DNA of 64,000 nt. It comes from Bin87 sp965116565 (GTDB lineage Bacteria > Chloroflexota > Dehalococcoidia > Lucifugimonadales > UBA3495). The notes below the pieces were generated by a model, which saw nothing but the letters and a program-made list of their open reading frames with translations, was not told the DNA's origin and did no database searches. Shown in pieces: positions 15,904 through 24,329 of the stretch. Position numbers and translations under genes: made by a program. The stretch is taken from the NCBI GenBank assembly GCA_965116565.1, contig OZ220699.1, forward strand, positions 682,001 to 746,000, read 5' to 3'. Position 1 is the stretch's first letter; each line of letters opens with the position of its first letter.

Positions 15904-17208
15904 ATGATTTCGCAGGCAGATAACATTGCGCTGACCCAGGTGGGCCAGGGAACCCCGATGGGCGACCTGATGCGCCGATACTGGATGCCGGCCCTGCTTT
16001 CCTGGGAACTGGCCGAACCGGATGGAGAGCCGGTTCGGTTGAAACTGCTGGGCGAGCAGTTGGTCGCTTTCCGCGACACCGAGGGACGCATCGGCCTGCT
16101 GGAGGAGCTGTGCCCCCACCGGCTGGCCTCGCTGTGGCTGGGACGCAACGAAGAGTGCGGCCTGCGCTGCGTGTATCACGGCTGGAAGTTCGACGTCAAC
16201 GGCCAGTGCACCGACATGATGAACGAGCCGGCCGACAGCGATTTTCCGTCCAAGATGACCACCACCGCCTACCCGACCATGGAGCTCGGCGGCGTCATCT
16301 GGGCGTACATGGGGCCCAAAGAACACATGCCGCCCGCGCCCAAGTTCGAGTGGGCCGCCGTGCCGGACACGCACCGCCACGTCACCAAGAACATCCAGGA
16401 GTGCAACTGGCTCCAGGCCCTGGAGGGCGGCATCGACTCCGCCCATGCCACCATCCTGCACCGCACCCTGCGCACCGACACCAAGCACGCCGGCCTGCGC
16501 ATCGACTCGCCACATGTGCAGGGCCGTCCGCCGGAGCTCGAGGTAGACATCACCGACTACGGCTACCGCTACGCCGGCATCCGATCGCTGGGTGACGAGG
16601 GCAACCACGTGCGCGCGTACCATTTCATCATGCCCTTTCACCAGATTCGCGCCAGCCAGCGCGGCTATCGCGGGCGGCCCGGCCCGGTGGGTTTCCTGGC
16701 CTCCGGACACATGTGGGTCCCGATGGATGACCACAGCGTGATGGTCTGGAACTGGGACCTCTCCTACGACGACCCCATCGACGCCGAGGAGCGGGTGGAC
16801 ATGGACCGCAGCTACGGACGCGGCCCCGAGCACATGCTGGACAGCTTCCGCACCAGGGTCAACCGAGACAACAACTGGATGATCGACCGCGCCGTGCAGA
16901 AGACCGAGACCTTCAGCGGCATCGACGGCGTCAACGCCCAGGACGTGGCCGTGCAGGAGAGCATGGGTTACGTCGTTGATCGCACCCGCGAGAATCTCAG
17001 CCGCACTGACATGGCGATCATCTACGCCCGCCGCCAGCTTCTGCAGGCCACCCGCACGGTAGCTGAGGGCGGCACCCCGCCCGGCGTCGGCGACAACTAC
17101 TACATGCTGCGACCGGCCCAGGCCATCCTCCCCGTCGGCGTCGACTGGCGCGACGCCCTCTGGGACGACCTCTACCCCGACGGCTCCCAGCAGCGCAACG
17201 GCAAGTAG
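15904..17208 (+). CDS. Rieske non-haem iron oxygenase, alpha subunit (phthalate dioxygenase-like)
   Basis: The 434-residue protein has an N-terminal Rieske domain with CPHR and CVYHGWKF (the two Cys-x-His/Cys-x-x-His halves of the 2Fe-2S site) near residues 65-95. A catalytic domain follows, containing the mononuclear iron ligands in a GGIDSAHATILHR segment near residue 180. MGDLMRRYWMPALLSWEL at the start is typical of the phthalate/phenoxybenzoate oxygenase group. A perfect AAAGGAGGT at 15886-15893 sets the ATG at 15904. Electron-transfer partners are not adjacent. Rieske oxygenases are frequent in SAR202 genomes and linked to degradation of recalcitrant aromatic matter. Confidence 0.92.
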   Translation: MISQADNIALTQVGQGTPMGDLMRRYWMPALLSWELAEPDGEPVRLKLLGEQLVAFRDTEGRIGLLEELCPHRLASLWLGRNEECGLRCVYHGWKFDVNGQCTDMMNEPADSDFPSKMTTTAYPTMELGGVIWAYMGPKEHMPPAPKFEWAAVPDTHRHVTKNIQECNWLQALEGGIDSAHATILHRTLRTDTKHAGLRIDSPHVQGRPPELEVDITDYGYRYAGIRSLGDEGNHVRAYHFIMPFHQIRASQRGYRGRPGPVGFLASGHMWVPMDDHSVMVWNWDLSYDDPIDAEERVDMDRSYGRGPEHMLDSFRTRVNRDNNWMIDRAVQKTETFSGIDGVNAQDVAVQESMGYVVDRTRENLSRTDMAIIYARRQLLQATRTVAEGGTPPGVGDNYYMLRPAQAILPVGVDWRDALWDDLYPDGSQQRNGK

Positions 17209-17231
17209 CCGGCCAAAACCTCACCAATGCG

Positions 17232-17254
17232 TAGGGGCGGGTTCCAAACCCGCC
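17232..17254. repeat. Palindromic GGGGCGGGTT-AACCCGCC repeat, copy 1
   Basis: TAGGGGCGGGTTCCAAACCCGCCTC can fold as a GGCGGGTT/AACCCGCC hairpin. It lies 24 bases beyond the Rieske stop codon. The second copy at 57220-57244 differs at only a few bases. This type of interspersed palindrome is intergenic in both cases and may serve as an mRNA 3' hairpin. Confidence 0.7.
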
Positions 17255-17279
17255 TCATATATTGTCGGTCGACCGCTGG

Positions 17280-17548
17280 TCAACGATGAACACTGTCGCG
17301 CCGGCAGATGCGCACCACCGGCACACGCAAAATGTCATCCTGAATCTCGCAAACGATACGGCAGTCTCCTACCCTGTAACGCCAGAGACCGGTCAAAGGT
17401 CTGGTCAAGGCTTGACCGATGCTGTGCGGGTCGTCCCGTGTAGCGCTCTGTCGTCCAAATACCCTACTACGCGCCGTGCTGCTTGCCCGTCCAGCCGACT
17501 CAATCGTTCGTAGTTCGGGATGCGCTTTGACTGGATTACGATTTGTAC
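17280..17548 (-). pseudogene. RelE/ParE-type toxin gene relic with a frameshift
   Basis: On the minus strand two frames together spell a RelE-family toxin. The 5' part encodes VQIVIQSKRIPNYERLSRL and then ARRVVGYLDDRAL; the 3' part, in another frame, encodes DDPHSIGQALTRPLTGLWRY followed by RVGDCRIVCEIQDDILR and a terminal RRDSVHR stop. The frame change falls near 17437-17443. The order YLD(D/E)R, DDPxSIGxAL, WRYRVGDxRI is that of intact toxins of this family. No ATG is present at the expected start. Upstream on the same strand lies the decayed antitoxin, so the whole module seems dead. Confidence 0.75.
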
Positions 17549-17768
17549 AGCGTCTCCCTGCTCTGCCGGATCTTATGATCCTCCGCGCTTGGGAAACGCG
17601 GGTTCGGCTGCCGCTTTCAGTTTAGTTTTCTCGGCGCATCAAATTCTTCATAATCCGGCGGTTGGTCAGAGTCTGGTCGGCGAACTGACGGAAATATTCG
17701 ACGAAACATCCCTTTCCAATGGTCCGGAGGCTTCTTTCCAACTGGTCATCGTTCATTTTCTTTGACAT
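17540..17768 (-). pseudogene. Antitoxin gene relic paired with the RelE-type toxin
   Basis: From ATG 17768 the frame gives 48 residues (MSKKMNDDQLERSLRTIGKG, then CFVEYFRQFADQTLTNRRIM) and stops at TAA 17622-17624. Beyond that stop the same frame continues with a family-like stretch RVSQARRIIRSGRAG. The stop therefore looks like a point mutation in a once longer antitoxin of about 70-80 residues. The sequence then slips out of frame (DAVQIVIQS is in the frame used by the toxin start). The 48-residue product could still be made. Confidence 0.6.
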
Positions 17769-17839
17769 CCAACGTGATAGAAAACTCCGGGGCCTGCGTT
17801 GGCGGCCCCGGAGTTGCGCCGGGTTTGATGTCGAGTTGA

Positions 17840-18991
17840 CTACCCTTCTTTCAGCGCCGGTATCACTCTCGTACCCAGCAGTTCCACGGAGCGCATCACG
17901 TCCTCGTGCGGCATGTGGCCCTCGTTGCCGTAGATCAGGATGTAGCCGGGCTCCAGATCCCGGCGGATGTGCCGCAGCTTCTCGGTTACCGTCTCGGGGC
18001 TGCCCACGATGATGTTGTAGGCGTCCTGCAGGTCCTCGTAGCTCATCCGCCGGCCCATCGTCCCCGTGCCGATCAACGGCCGCGACATCTTGATGCGCAG
18101 CGCCTCGCGGGACTGGTAGCCCGGCGGGTCATTGAACTCCATCGGCCCGCGGTTGCGGTGGTTCTCCGTCCACAGGAACGTGCGGCCGATCTCCTGCGCC
18201 CTCTCGTCGGTGTCGGCCACCAGGCAGCGGATCAGGTACCCGAAGTGCTCGGGGCCAGCCTCGTAGCCTTCCTCGGCGGCGGTCTCGTGGTAGATGCCCT
18301 TGAGCTGCTTGGTCAGGTCGAGCAGGGAACCCAGGTTCATGTACGGGTAGCGGTGCTTCGCCGCCCAGATCACGGACTCAGGGCTGCCCGTGCCGGGGAA
18401 CCAGACCGGGGGATGCGGCTTCTGGATCGGCACCACCCAGGGGTTCACCATCCGGTGCGGCCAGTACTCGCCCTCCCAGCGGAAGGGACCCGGTTCGGTC
18501 CAGCACTTGACGATCAGGTCGTGCGCTTCCTCAAACCGCGGCCGGTTCTCGGTGGGCGGATAGCCGGCGTGCAGCGTCTCCACGGCGGTGCCGCGCACGA
18601 ATCCGGAGATGATGCGGCCGCCGCTGATACAGTCCAGCATGGCGATCTCTTCCGCCATCTTCACCGGGTCGTTCACCGCGATCACGTTGCCCAGCATCGC
18701 GATCTTGGCGTTCTTGGTGCGCTGGGTGATCACGGCGGCGTCAACGTTTACCGACGGCTTCATGCACCAGTAGGAGCTGTGGTGCTCATTCGACATGATG
18801 CCGTCAAACCCCACCTGGTCCGCCAGTTCGTACTGGTCGTGATAGTTGGAGTAGAGGACGTGCGCCTTCTCGGGGTCGAAATAGGTGTTGGGGAAGTGCA
18901 TCCGGCCCGATTCGTAGGGCGCCAGGTCGTCTTCGGTCACGTGGCCGTAGGGCTGTTCCGAGAACCAGAATACTTCAAGCTCGTGCGCCAT
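17840..18991 (-). CDS. LLM-class flavin-dependent monooxygenase (luciferase alpha-like)
   Basis: This 383-residue TIM-barrel protein has bacterial luciferase-type features: MAHELEVFWFSEQPYGHVTE, a NEHHSSYW motif near residue 70 (conserved His pair for catalysis), AMLGNVIAVNDPVKMAEE, and SGGRIISGFVRGT. It is of the long two-component monooxygenase type, requiring reduced FMN from a partner reductase. No reductase is adjacent. AAGGAG precedes ATG 18991. With the alpha/beta hydrolase immediately upstream on the same strand it forms a two-gene leftward unit (48-base gap), consistent with stepwise degradation of an organic substrate. Confidence 0.9.
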   Translation of the reverse strand: MAHELEVFWFSEQPYGHVTEDDLAPYESGRMHFPNTYFDPEKAHVLYSNYHDQYELADQVGFDGIMSNEHHSSYWCMKPSVNVDAAVITQRTKNAKIAMLGNVIAVNDPVKMAEEIAMLDCISGGRIISGFVRGTAVETLHAGYPPTENRPRFEEAHDLIVKCWTEPGPFRWEGEYWPHRMVNPWVVPIQKPHPPVWFPGTGSPESVIWAAKHRYPYMNLGSLLDLTKQLKGIYHETAAEEGYEAGPEHFGYLIRCLVADTDERAQEIGRTFLWTENHRNRGPMEFNDPPGYQSREALRIKMSRPLIGTGTMGRRMSYEDLQDAYNIIVGSPETVTEKLRHIRRDLEPGYILIYGNEGHMPHEDVMRSVELLGTRVIPALKEG

Positions 18992-19039
18992 GATGTTTGC
19001 TCCTTCTTGGTTGGGCGGTTCGACGGTTCGGTGACCGGA

Positions 19040-19834
19040 TTAGAGGCTGTTCAGGAATCCGCTGACGGCGCCGACGAACTCCGCTCGCTTTTCCACGGCC
19101 GGCGAGTGTCCGCAGTTGTCGATGATGCGCAACTGGCTGCCCTGGATCGCCTGCTGGAAGAGGTGTCCGCACTCCACCGGAATGATGGCGTCCTCATTGC
19201 CCCACACTATCAGCGTGGGCGTGTCCACGCGGGACAGGGTGTGCGGCAGGCTGGGGTTGTGCAGGTATGGCTTCCAACACAATTGCGATGCCGTGATGGC
19301 GTTGGAGTGGACAACCAACTGCTCTTCTGGAGACAGTTCGCGCGTGTAGTTCTCGTAGTTCGGCACCTGACTGGGATCATGGAACCGCTGCTTGAGCCTG
19401 GTATCGGCGGAGACCATGAAAATCTCTGCTATCTCCCCTTCGCGGGGTTTGATGCCGGCGGCGTCAACCAATATCAGCGCATCGATATTGTGGTCGTCCA
19501 TCGCGGCCATTTCCGCCGACACCCAACCACCCATCGACGAGCCCATCAGAACGATGTCCTGCAGGCCCAGCGCATCGACGAACATGTGGTTGAAGTGCGC
19601 CACATCGGCGATGGTCTTGACCCACGCCGGCGCTTCGGTGCCGTTGAAACCGGGCTGGCTGGGAACAAACACCGTGTACTCCGCCGACAGGTCTTCGTGG
19701 TACGGCTGCCAGCCATTGGAGCCGCCGGCGCCGTGGAAGAAAACCAGCGGCGGGCCGTTGCCCCCAGAATACATTTCGACGGCAGTACCGTTGACATTTA
19801 CGGTAGTGCGGGAACCGTTCTGAACTGTTGTCAT
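19040..19834 (-). CDS. Alpha/beta hydrolase
   Basis: The 264-residue protein has the hydrolase fold motifs HGAGGSNGW (oxyanion-hole region near residue 35), the nucleophile elbow GSSMGG near residue 100, ALILVDAAG, LIVWGNEDAIIPV with the acidic residue, and a C-terminal GHSPAVEK with the catalytic His. It resembles meta-cleavage-product hydrolases and related esterases. It precedes the LLM monooxygenase on the same strand, so the two probably act on the same compound or are co-regulated. No signal peptide. Confidence 0.9.
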   Translation of the reverse strand: MTTVQNGSRTTVNVNGTAVEMYSGGNGPPLVFFHGAGGSNGWQPYHEDLSAEYTVFVPSQPGFNGTEAPAWVKTIADVAHFNHMFVDALGLQDIVLMGSSMGGWVSAEMAAMDDHNIDALILVDAAGIKPREGEIAEIFMVSADTRLKQRFHDPSQVPNYENYTRELSPEEQLVVHSNAITASQLCWKPYLHNPSLPHTLSRVDTPTLIVWGNEDAIIPVECGHLFQQAIQGSQLRIIDNCGHSPAVEKRAEFVGAVSGFLNSL

Positions 19835-19965
19835 ACTCTCGTTCCTGTGCGGGGTTGGGATGGCGATATTCTGTTACAGGGGTGACGGTATGTCAAGGCA
19901 ACCGTGCTTGCGCGGCTCCCGCCGGACCATCCCTCACGCGCACCCAATTTGGGGAACCGCCATCG

Positions 19966-20298
19966 TTACCGGGTTGGGGCGGGCAGGTCCCAGCGGAGGA
20001 GTTCGCGGTAGCGTCCGGCGCCGGCCCAGGGGAGGAGGTTGAGGACGATGGATTCGGAGTTGGGGACGTCAATCTGGAGTCGAATGTCTTTGAGGTAGCG
20101 GCTGAGGTTGGTGAAGGTGTTGAGGCAGAAGCCGGCACCGGCGATGCGGTCGATGACGTCGGCGGGTTCGGGAGGTTGGTCGGGATCCCAGTCGTTGGAG
20201 ACGGCTTCGGCGATGCGGCGGAGCCTGATGATGGCGAGTTCGGGGGCGAATTTGCGTTTGAGGGCGTCGATGCGGCGGCGGATTTGGGAGATGGTCAT
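19966..20298 (-). CDS. Conserved hypothetical 110-residue protein
   Basis: The product starts MTISQIRRRIDALKRKFAPE, a basic amphipathic helix, and ends with a distinctive NLLPWAGAGRYRELLRWDLP motif. I do not recognise a named family. It is treated as real because a second, decayed copy exists at 62330-62480. That copy keeps the same start, C-terminal motif and upstream sequence, so the unit has been duplicated and its coding part was recognisable before decay. ATG 20298 is supported by the shared GAGGTA leader in both copies. No membrane segments or cysteine motifs. Confidence 0.65.
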   Translation of the reverse strand: MTISQIRRRIDALKRKFAPELAIIRLRRIAEAVSNDWDPDQPPEPADVIDRIAGAGFCLNTFTNLSRYLKDIRLQIDVPNSESIVLNLLPWAGAGRYRELLRWDLPAPTR

Positions 20299-20810
20299 GG
20301 GTTTACCTCGGACGGGGAGTTTTTACCGGGATGAACAGGATGGACGGGATGGAGGGGATTGGAGATTAGATTGGGATGGTGGGGATTTTGGCTGAAACCC
20401 GCTCATATCCGCTCATTCCCGTTCATTTGAGTAGGGCGTTGGGTTGGCTGGTGGGAGTGATGGGGGTGGGTTGGGCCGAATATGAGGGCGGTATTGGTGG
20501 TTTTAGAGGGTTGGCGGGAGGAATTGGGGGAGCGGCGTTGGGGATTGGGCGGTTCGAGGGTTGGGCACCGGAGGGCGTTGGGCGATTGATGGCGTGAGGC
20601 GATGGCATATTTGAATGGTACGTATCGTATGGAGGGAGGGGCAAGGGAGCGATGTCACCGGGTTGGCAATGCGCGGGAGGCGGACTCCGCTCAACGCGTT
20701 GGGGAAGTCGGTACGCGTGAGCGCACAATCCTTCTTGCCGGACTCCCTCGTATCAATTACGATATGCGTTGTCACTGCGACCGAATCTTGACCAATAAGC
20801 GCCGAAGTTC
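20299..20810. other. Gene-free repeat region upstream of the 110-residue gene
   Basis: The first 160 bases match, in reverse complement, the region 62150-62330 before the decayed copy: shared CCTACT-AATGAA, AATGAGCGG-ATGAGCGGG, and CATCCCGTCCATCC blocks. These are related to the ATGAGCGG/TTCATCCCG short repeats. Positions 20430-20600 are strongly G-rich on the plus strand (many GGG runs), which could form G-quadruplexes. Nothing gene-like is seen; the epimerase gene starts at 20811 with no clear promoter. Confidence 0.5.
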
Positions 20811-21782
20811 ATGACAGAATCCACCAAAGTGCTGGTAACCGGCGGCGCCGGTTTTATCGGCTCACACCTTGTGAACGGCCTGCTCGATAGCGGTTACTCG
20901 GTAGCCGTGGTCGACGATCTCAGCACTGGCCAGCTGCGCAACCTCAACCACCAGGCGACCTTCTACCACTGCCCCATCAACGATCCCAAGGTGGTGCAGA
21001 TCATCCAGCGCGAAGGGCCTGAGATAGTCTTCCACCTGGCCGCCCAGAGCAGCGTTCGGCAGTCGACCCTGGACCCGGTGGCTGATGCCGATTCCAACGT
21101 GCTGGGCACCATCCGGCTGCTTTCCGCCGCCGCTGCCGAAGGGGTGGACAAAGTGGTCTTCTCGTCCACCGGCGGCGCCATCTACGGCAACCCCGATACC
21201 ATCCCGTGCGACGAGGACACCGCGGTAAATCCGATCACACCCTATGCCCTGTCCAAATATGTCAGCGAATTGTACCTGGATCTGTTTCGGAACACCTACG
21301 GCCTCGAATACACTATCCTGCGATACGCCAACGTCTACGGGCCCGGCCAGGACCCCAACGGGGAAGCCGGCGTCATCTCCATATTCGCCGGAATGATGCT
21401 GCGTGGCCGGAGCCCCAACATCTATGGCGATGGCACGCAGGAAAGGGACTTCGTGTACGTGTCGGATGTGGTCGAGGCCAATCTTGCGGCGGTGTATCGG
21501 GGCGACGGGCAAACCTACAACATCGGAACCGGTGAGCCTGTTACCATCAACCACATCCATTCCCTGCTGCAGGAGTGCACGGAGTTTCACGAGGAGCCGG
21601 TCTACCGCCCCAGGCGGGCCGGCGAAGTGCTGAAGATCGCCCTGGACTCGAGCCGAGCCGCCAGGGAACTGAGCTGGGAACCAAAGGTATCGCTTGAGGA
21701 GGGCCTGCGCCGCTCCGTAGACTACATCCGTGCGAACTCGGTGCGACGATCGGCCCGTGCCCGGCTCGGCGCGAACCGCTGA
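20811..21782 (+). CDS. NAD-dependent sugar-nucleotide epimerase/dehydratase (GalE-like)
   Basis: An extended SDR of 323 residues: NAD-binding GGAGFIGSHL (11-20), VVDDLSTG, FHLAAQSSVRQS, the catalytic SSTGGAIYG (119-126) and YALSK (Tyr145, Lys149), and VYGPGQDPNGEAGV. This pattern fits UDP-glucose/N-acetylglucosamine 4-epimerases and related enzymes supplying activated sugars for cell-surface glycans. No glycosyltransferase genes adjoin it, so the exact substrate is open. The trxB start lies 83 bases beyond its stop on the same strand. Confidence 0.9.
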   Translation: MTESTKVLVTGGAGFIGSHLVNGLLDSGYSVAVVDDLSTGQLRNLNHQATFYHCPINDPKVVQIIQREGPEIVFHLAAQSSVRQSTLDPVADADSNVLGTIRLLSAAAAEGVDKVVFSSTGGAIYGNPDTIPCDEDTAVNPITPYALSKYVSELYLDLFRNTYGLEYTILRYANVYGPGQDPNGEAGVISIFAGMMLRGRSPNIYGDGTQERDFVYVSDVVEANLAAVYRGDGQTYNIGTGEPVTINHIHSLLQECTEFHEEPVYRPRRAGEVLKIALDSSRAARELSWEPKVSLEEGLRRSVDYIRANSVRRSARARLGANR

Positions 21783-21864
21783 TGTGCCTCGCCGAGCCAT
21801 TTGGCTGCCCATCTCCAGCCCGCCGGTGTACGACTACCACCAGCCGATAGGAGGAACCATATCG

Positions 21865-22785
21865 ATGGCAAAGGACTACGACGTTGTGATCCTCGGCGCC
21901 GGCGCCGCCGGTATGTCTGCCGGTCTCTACTCCACACGTGCCATGCTCAGCACGCTGATGATCGAGAGCATTGGCCCCGGGGGGCAACTCCTGATCACCG
22001 ACGACATTGAGAACTACCCGGGGTTCCGCGAAGGCGTCAAGGGCCAGGAACTGGCCGACGAAATGTACAACCAGGCCGACCGTTTCGGCGCCGAGATGGA
22101 GTTCGCTGAAGTCGAGTCCGTCGAAAACCTGTACGACGATCGCAAACTGGTCCGAACCTCCGAGGGCGACTTTACCGCCAGGGCGCTTATCATCGCCACC
22201 GGCGGCGCCCACAACAAGCTCGGCGTCCCCGGCGAGGATGAGTTCGGCGGACGCGGCGTTTCCTACTGCGCAGTCTGTGACGGCAACTTCTTTCGCGGTC
22301 AGGACGTCGTGGTGGTCGGTGGCGGCGACTCCGCCATGGACGAGAGTTTCTACCTCACCGGAATCTGCAACTCCGTCACCATCATCCACCGGCGCGATGA
22401 ACTCCGTGCCACCAAGGTGCTCCAGGACCGCGCCTTCGCCAACCCCAAGTACAAGTGGCTATGGAGCCATGTCGTCGAGGAGTTTGTCGGCAACGACGTC
22501 CTTGAGGCCGCACGTGTAAAGAACGTCAAAACCGGCGAGATTTACGATTACCCCACCGCCGCGGCGTTCGTCTACGTCGGATTCCACCCCAACACCGAGG
22601 CCTTCAAGGACAAGCTCGACATGGATGAACTGGGACACATCCACGCCGATATCCACATGCGGACCAACATCCCCCGCGTGTACGTGTGTGGCGACGCTCG
22701 GGCCGAATCCACCCGTCAACTCGGAGCGGCCGTCGGCGACGGCATCACCGCTGCGCTAGCCGCTTTCCACGACCTCTCATCCTAA
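21865..22785 (+). CDS. trxB: Thioredoxin reductase
   Basis: The 306-residue flavoprotein has the FAD-binding GAGAAGMSAG (11-20), an ATGG motif, the redox-active Cys135-Ala-Val-Cys138 (YCAVCDG), the NADPH-binding GGGDSAMDES and a C-terminal VCGDARAEST. Length and motif spacing match low-molecular-weight bacterial TrxB. GGAGG is found about 9 bases before ATG 21865, and the upstream in-frame extension is unlike the family. It acts in the cytoplasm, passing electrons from NADPH to thioredoxin; no thioredoxin gene is adjacent. Confidence 0.93.
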   Translation: MAKDYDVVILGAGAAGMSAGLYSTRAMLSTLMIESIGPGGQLLITDDIENYPGFREGVKGQELADEMYNQADRFGAEMEFAEVESVENLYDDRKLVRTSEGDFTARALIIATGGAHNKLGVPGEDEFGGRGVSYCAVCDGNFFRGQDVVVVGGGDSAMDESFYLTGICNSVTIIHRRDELRATKVLQDRAFANPKYKWLWSHVVEEFVGNDVLEAARVKNVKTGEIYDYPTAAAFVYVGFHPNTEAFKDKLDMDELGHIHADIHMRTNIPRVYVCGDARAESTRQLGAAVGDGITAALAAFHDLSS

Positions 22786-22813
22786 TGCAACGCCCCCGGC
22801 AAGGTGTCGCGCA

Positions 22814-23194
22814 ATGACTACCCACAGCCAAGCGCGCGAACCAACCGACCCGCATCGCCGGTTGGCCAACGCTGACGCAGCCTTTGCCGCCGGTGACCAC
22901 TACCTCGGATCAGCTCTTTTGTGGGAATCAACCGAGTGCGCCCTGGTCAATCTGGCCAAGCAAATGGGACGCCCGCACGACATTGATGGCGATGACCTGC
23001 TGTTCTTCTGTCAGTGGCTGGACAAACAGACCGGCACACGATATTACACCGGCGGGTACACCACCGCTTCGCTTTTCGGTGATAACGCAAAGTATCGATT
23101 CATCGAGCCGGAGGAAATGGAGATATCCATTCCCCGCGCTCACGATTTCATATCGGCGCTGACATCCTACCCCGCTCCTCCCAAAACCTCTTGA
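22814..23194 (+). CDS. HEPN/PaREP1-like small helical protein, first of a coupled pair
   Basis: This 126-residue protein is predicted mostly helical: RRLANADAAFAAGDHYLGSA, then LLWESTECALVNLAKQMGRP and a later HDFISAL. The pattern of a GD-YLGSALLWEA-like helix resembles HEPN or PaREP1-type domains, small helical proteins often involved in toxin-antitoxin or RNA-cleavage systems. It lacks a clear RxxxxH motif. Its TGA stop overlaps the TTG start of the next gene by 3 bases, implying translational coupling. The assignment is tentative. Confidence 0.55.
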   Translation: MTTHSQAREPTDPHRRLANADAAFAAGDHYLGSALLWESTECALVNLAKQMGRPHDIDGDDLLFFCQWLDKQTGTRYYTGGYTTASLFGDNAKYRFIEPEEMEISIPRAHDFISALTSYPAPPKTS

Positions 23195-23571
23195 CTGCTC
23201 AAGGACACCTAATTGTTGCACGCCAGTTCTGGGAACTGGCTCACGATCTGAGCCGGCAAGACCACGTCGTCGCCGGCGGCGAAATGTTGTGGGGCGCGGT
23301 CAACCGAATCATTCTGGCGATCAACCTGCGACACGGCATCATACCGCCAGGCCGGCCGCTGCGCCGGAACACCGTCGTCAGGCATCTGGACGCCCAGTAT
23401 CGAACCACACCCAAGTTGGAAGATGGTCTGTCCGCCGTGGGCCGGCTGCACGGGCATTTTTACAACAGCAACCTGATTCAATCGGACGTTGAACAGCAAA
23501 CCGAAGATGCCGAAACATTTTTATCTACACTGTTCAACCTTCCCGAAACCCTCGCCATACCTCAAGTCTGA
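23191..23571 (+). CDS. HEPN/PaREP1-like small helical protein, second of a coupled pair
   Basis: Also 126 residues and helical: LIVARQFWELAHDLSRQDHV, then VAGGEMLWGAVNRIILAINL, and near the end LHGHFYNSNL. The WGAVNR helix parallels AWGAVAQ in the protein at 39157-39612, so these are likely one family. It starts at TTG 23191 inside the stop region of the previous gene. The pair may form a heteromer; a catalytic RxxxxH cannot be assigned with confidence. Alternative: simple uncharacterised accessory proteins. Confidence 0.6.
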   Translation: MTAQGHLIVARQFWELAHDLSRQDHVVAGGEMLWGAVNRIILAINLRHGIIPPGRPLRRNTVVRHLDAQYRTTPKLEDGLSAVGRLHGHFYNSNLIQSDVEQQTEDAETFLSTLFNLPETLAIPQV

Positions 23572-23585
23572 CCACACCGCTCTCA

Positions 23586-24329
23586 CTACAACCACCGCAG
23601 CGCCTCCCGCCCCAGCAGCGCCAGGCATCCCCCGATGATCACGAACAGCACGGCGTAACGGAACACGCCCAGACTCATCCGTCGCGCCAGCCAGCCGCCG
23701 GCAAGCGATCCGGCGACCACCGCCGGCGCTCCCACGCCGATGTCGTAGGCCATCTCACGCGGAATCAGCCCCGTCGCCGCATACATCGCGAGTCCCAGCA
23801 CGCCCGCCAGCAGGAAATACACCGCCAGGGTCGCCCGCATCTGCTCCCTCGACCAGTCCTGCTCAATGGCGTAGATGCCGGCCACGAATCCGCCGATGCT
23901 CAGCGTCGTTGTCAACAGCGTCGTCGTCAACCCGAAACCCACCGCGCCACCACGGGTCCGAGCCGCCGGCAGACGCACGTTGAACAGGATCAGCACAGCA
24001 ATCACCAGGATCAGCGCAGCGATGGTCGTGCGCAGCACGGTCGGAGCGGCGGTGCTGAGTAAAAATACGCCCAGCGGGACCGGTGGCAGTCCCGCCAACA
24101 CGAACAGCCACGATTGCCGCCAGCGATAATGCCGCCACGTTTGCGCCAGGATCATAACCGTCGCCAGCGCGATCATCGCGTTGGTCAGCACCACCACCCA
24201 CTGCGGTTCCAGAATCAGCAGCAGGATCGGCGCCATCGCCAGCGCCATGCCGAAACCCACCGCGCTGAACACGAACGACCCCAGCAGCACCGCTGCCAGG
24301 CCTATGAGCAGCTCCCACCCGGCGAGCAT
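23586..24329 (-). CDS. TauE/SafE-family membrane transporter (sulfite/organosulfonate exporter type)
   Basis: The 247-residue protein consists of about eight hydrophobic helices. It has the two short repeats typical of TauE/SafE: GLAAVLLGSFVFSAVGFGMA near the start and a related AVVAGSLAGGWLARRMS late in the protein. Family members export sulfite, sulfoacetate or other small anions. Its start overlaps by one base the end of the NAD-kinase-like gene upstream, so the two are likely co-expressed. Confidence 0.85.
   Translation of the reverse strand: MLAGWELLIGLAAVLLGSFVFSAVGFGMALAMAPILLLILEPQWVVVLTNAMIALATVMILAQTWRHYRWRQSWLFVLAGLPPVPLGVFLLSTAAPTVLRTTIAALILVIAVLILFNVRLPAARTRGGAVGFGLTTTLLTTTLSIGGFVAGIYAIEQDWSREQMRATLAVYFLLAGVLGLAMYAATGLIPREMAYDIGVGAPAVVAGSLAGGWLARRMSLGVFRYAVLFVIIGGCLALLGREALRWL

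Larger units (their letters stand above)
17209..17839. other. Region between the Rieske gene and LLM gene: repeat plus decayed toxin-antitoxin pair
   Basis: No intact gene of normal size is seen. The left end has the GGGGCGGGTT palindrome and the middle holds the two relics described at 17280-17768. The remaining 70 bases contain GGGGCCTGCGTTGGCGGCCCCGG near 17790-17812, a hairpin-capable sequence positioned as a possible terminator for the LLM gene on the minus strand, though without a clear T-run. Confidence 0.55.

Noticed and set aside
17906..19885. 659-codon plus-strand open frame across the LLM and hydrolase genes
   Set aside because: It spans two real genes on the other strand and has no recognisable domain; GC bias explains it.
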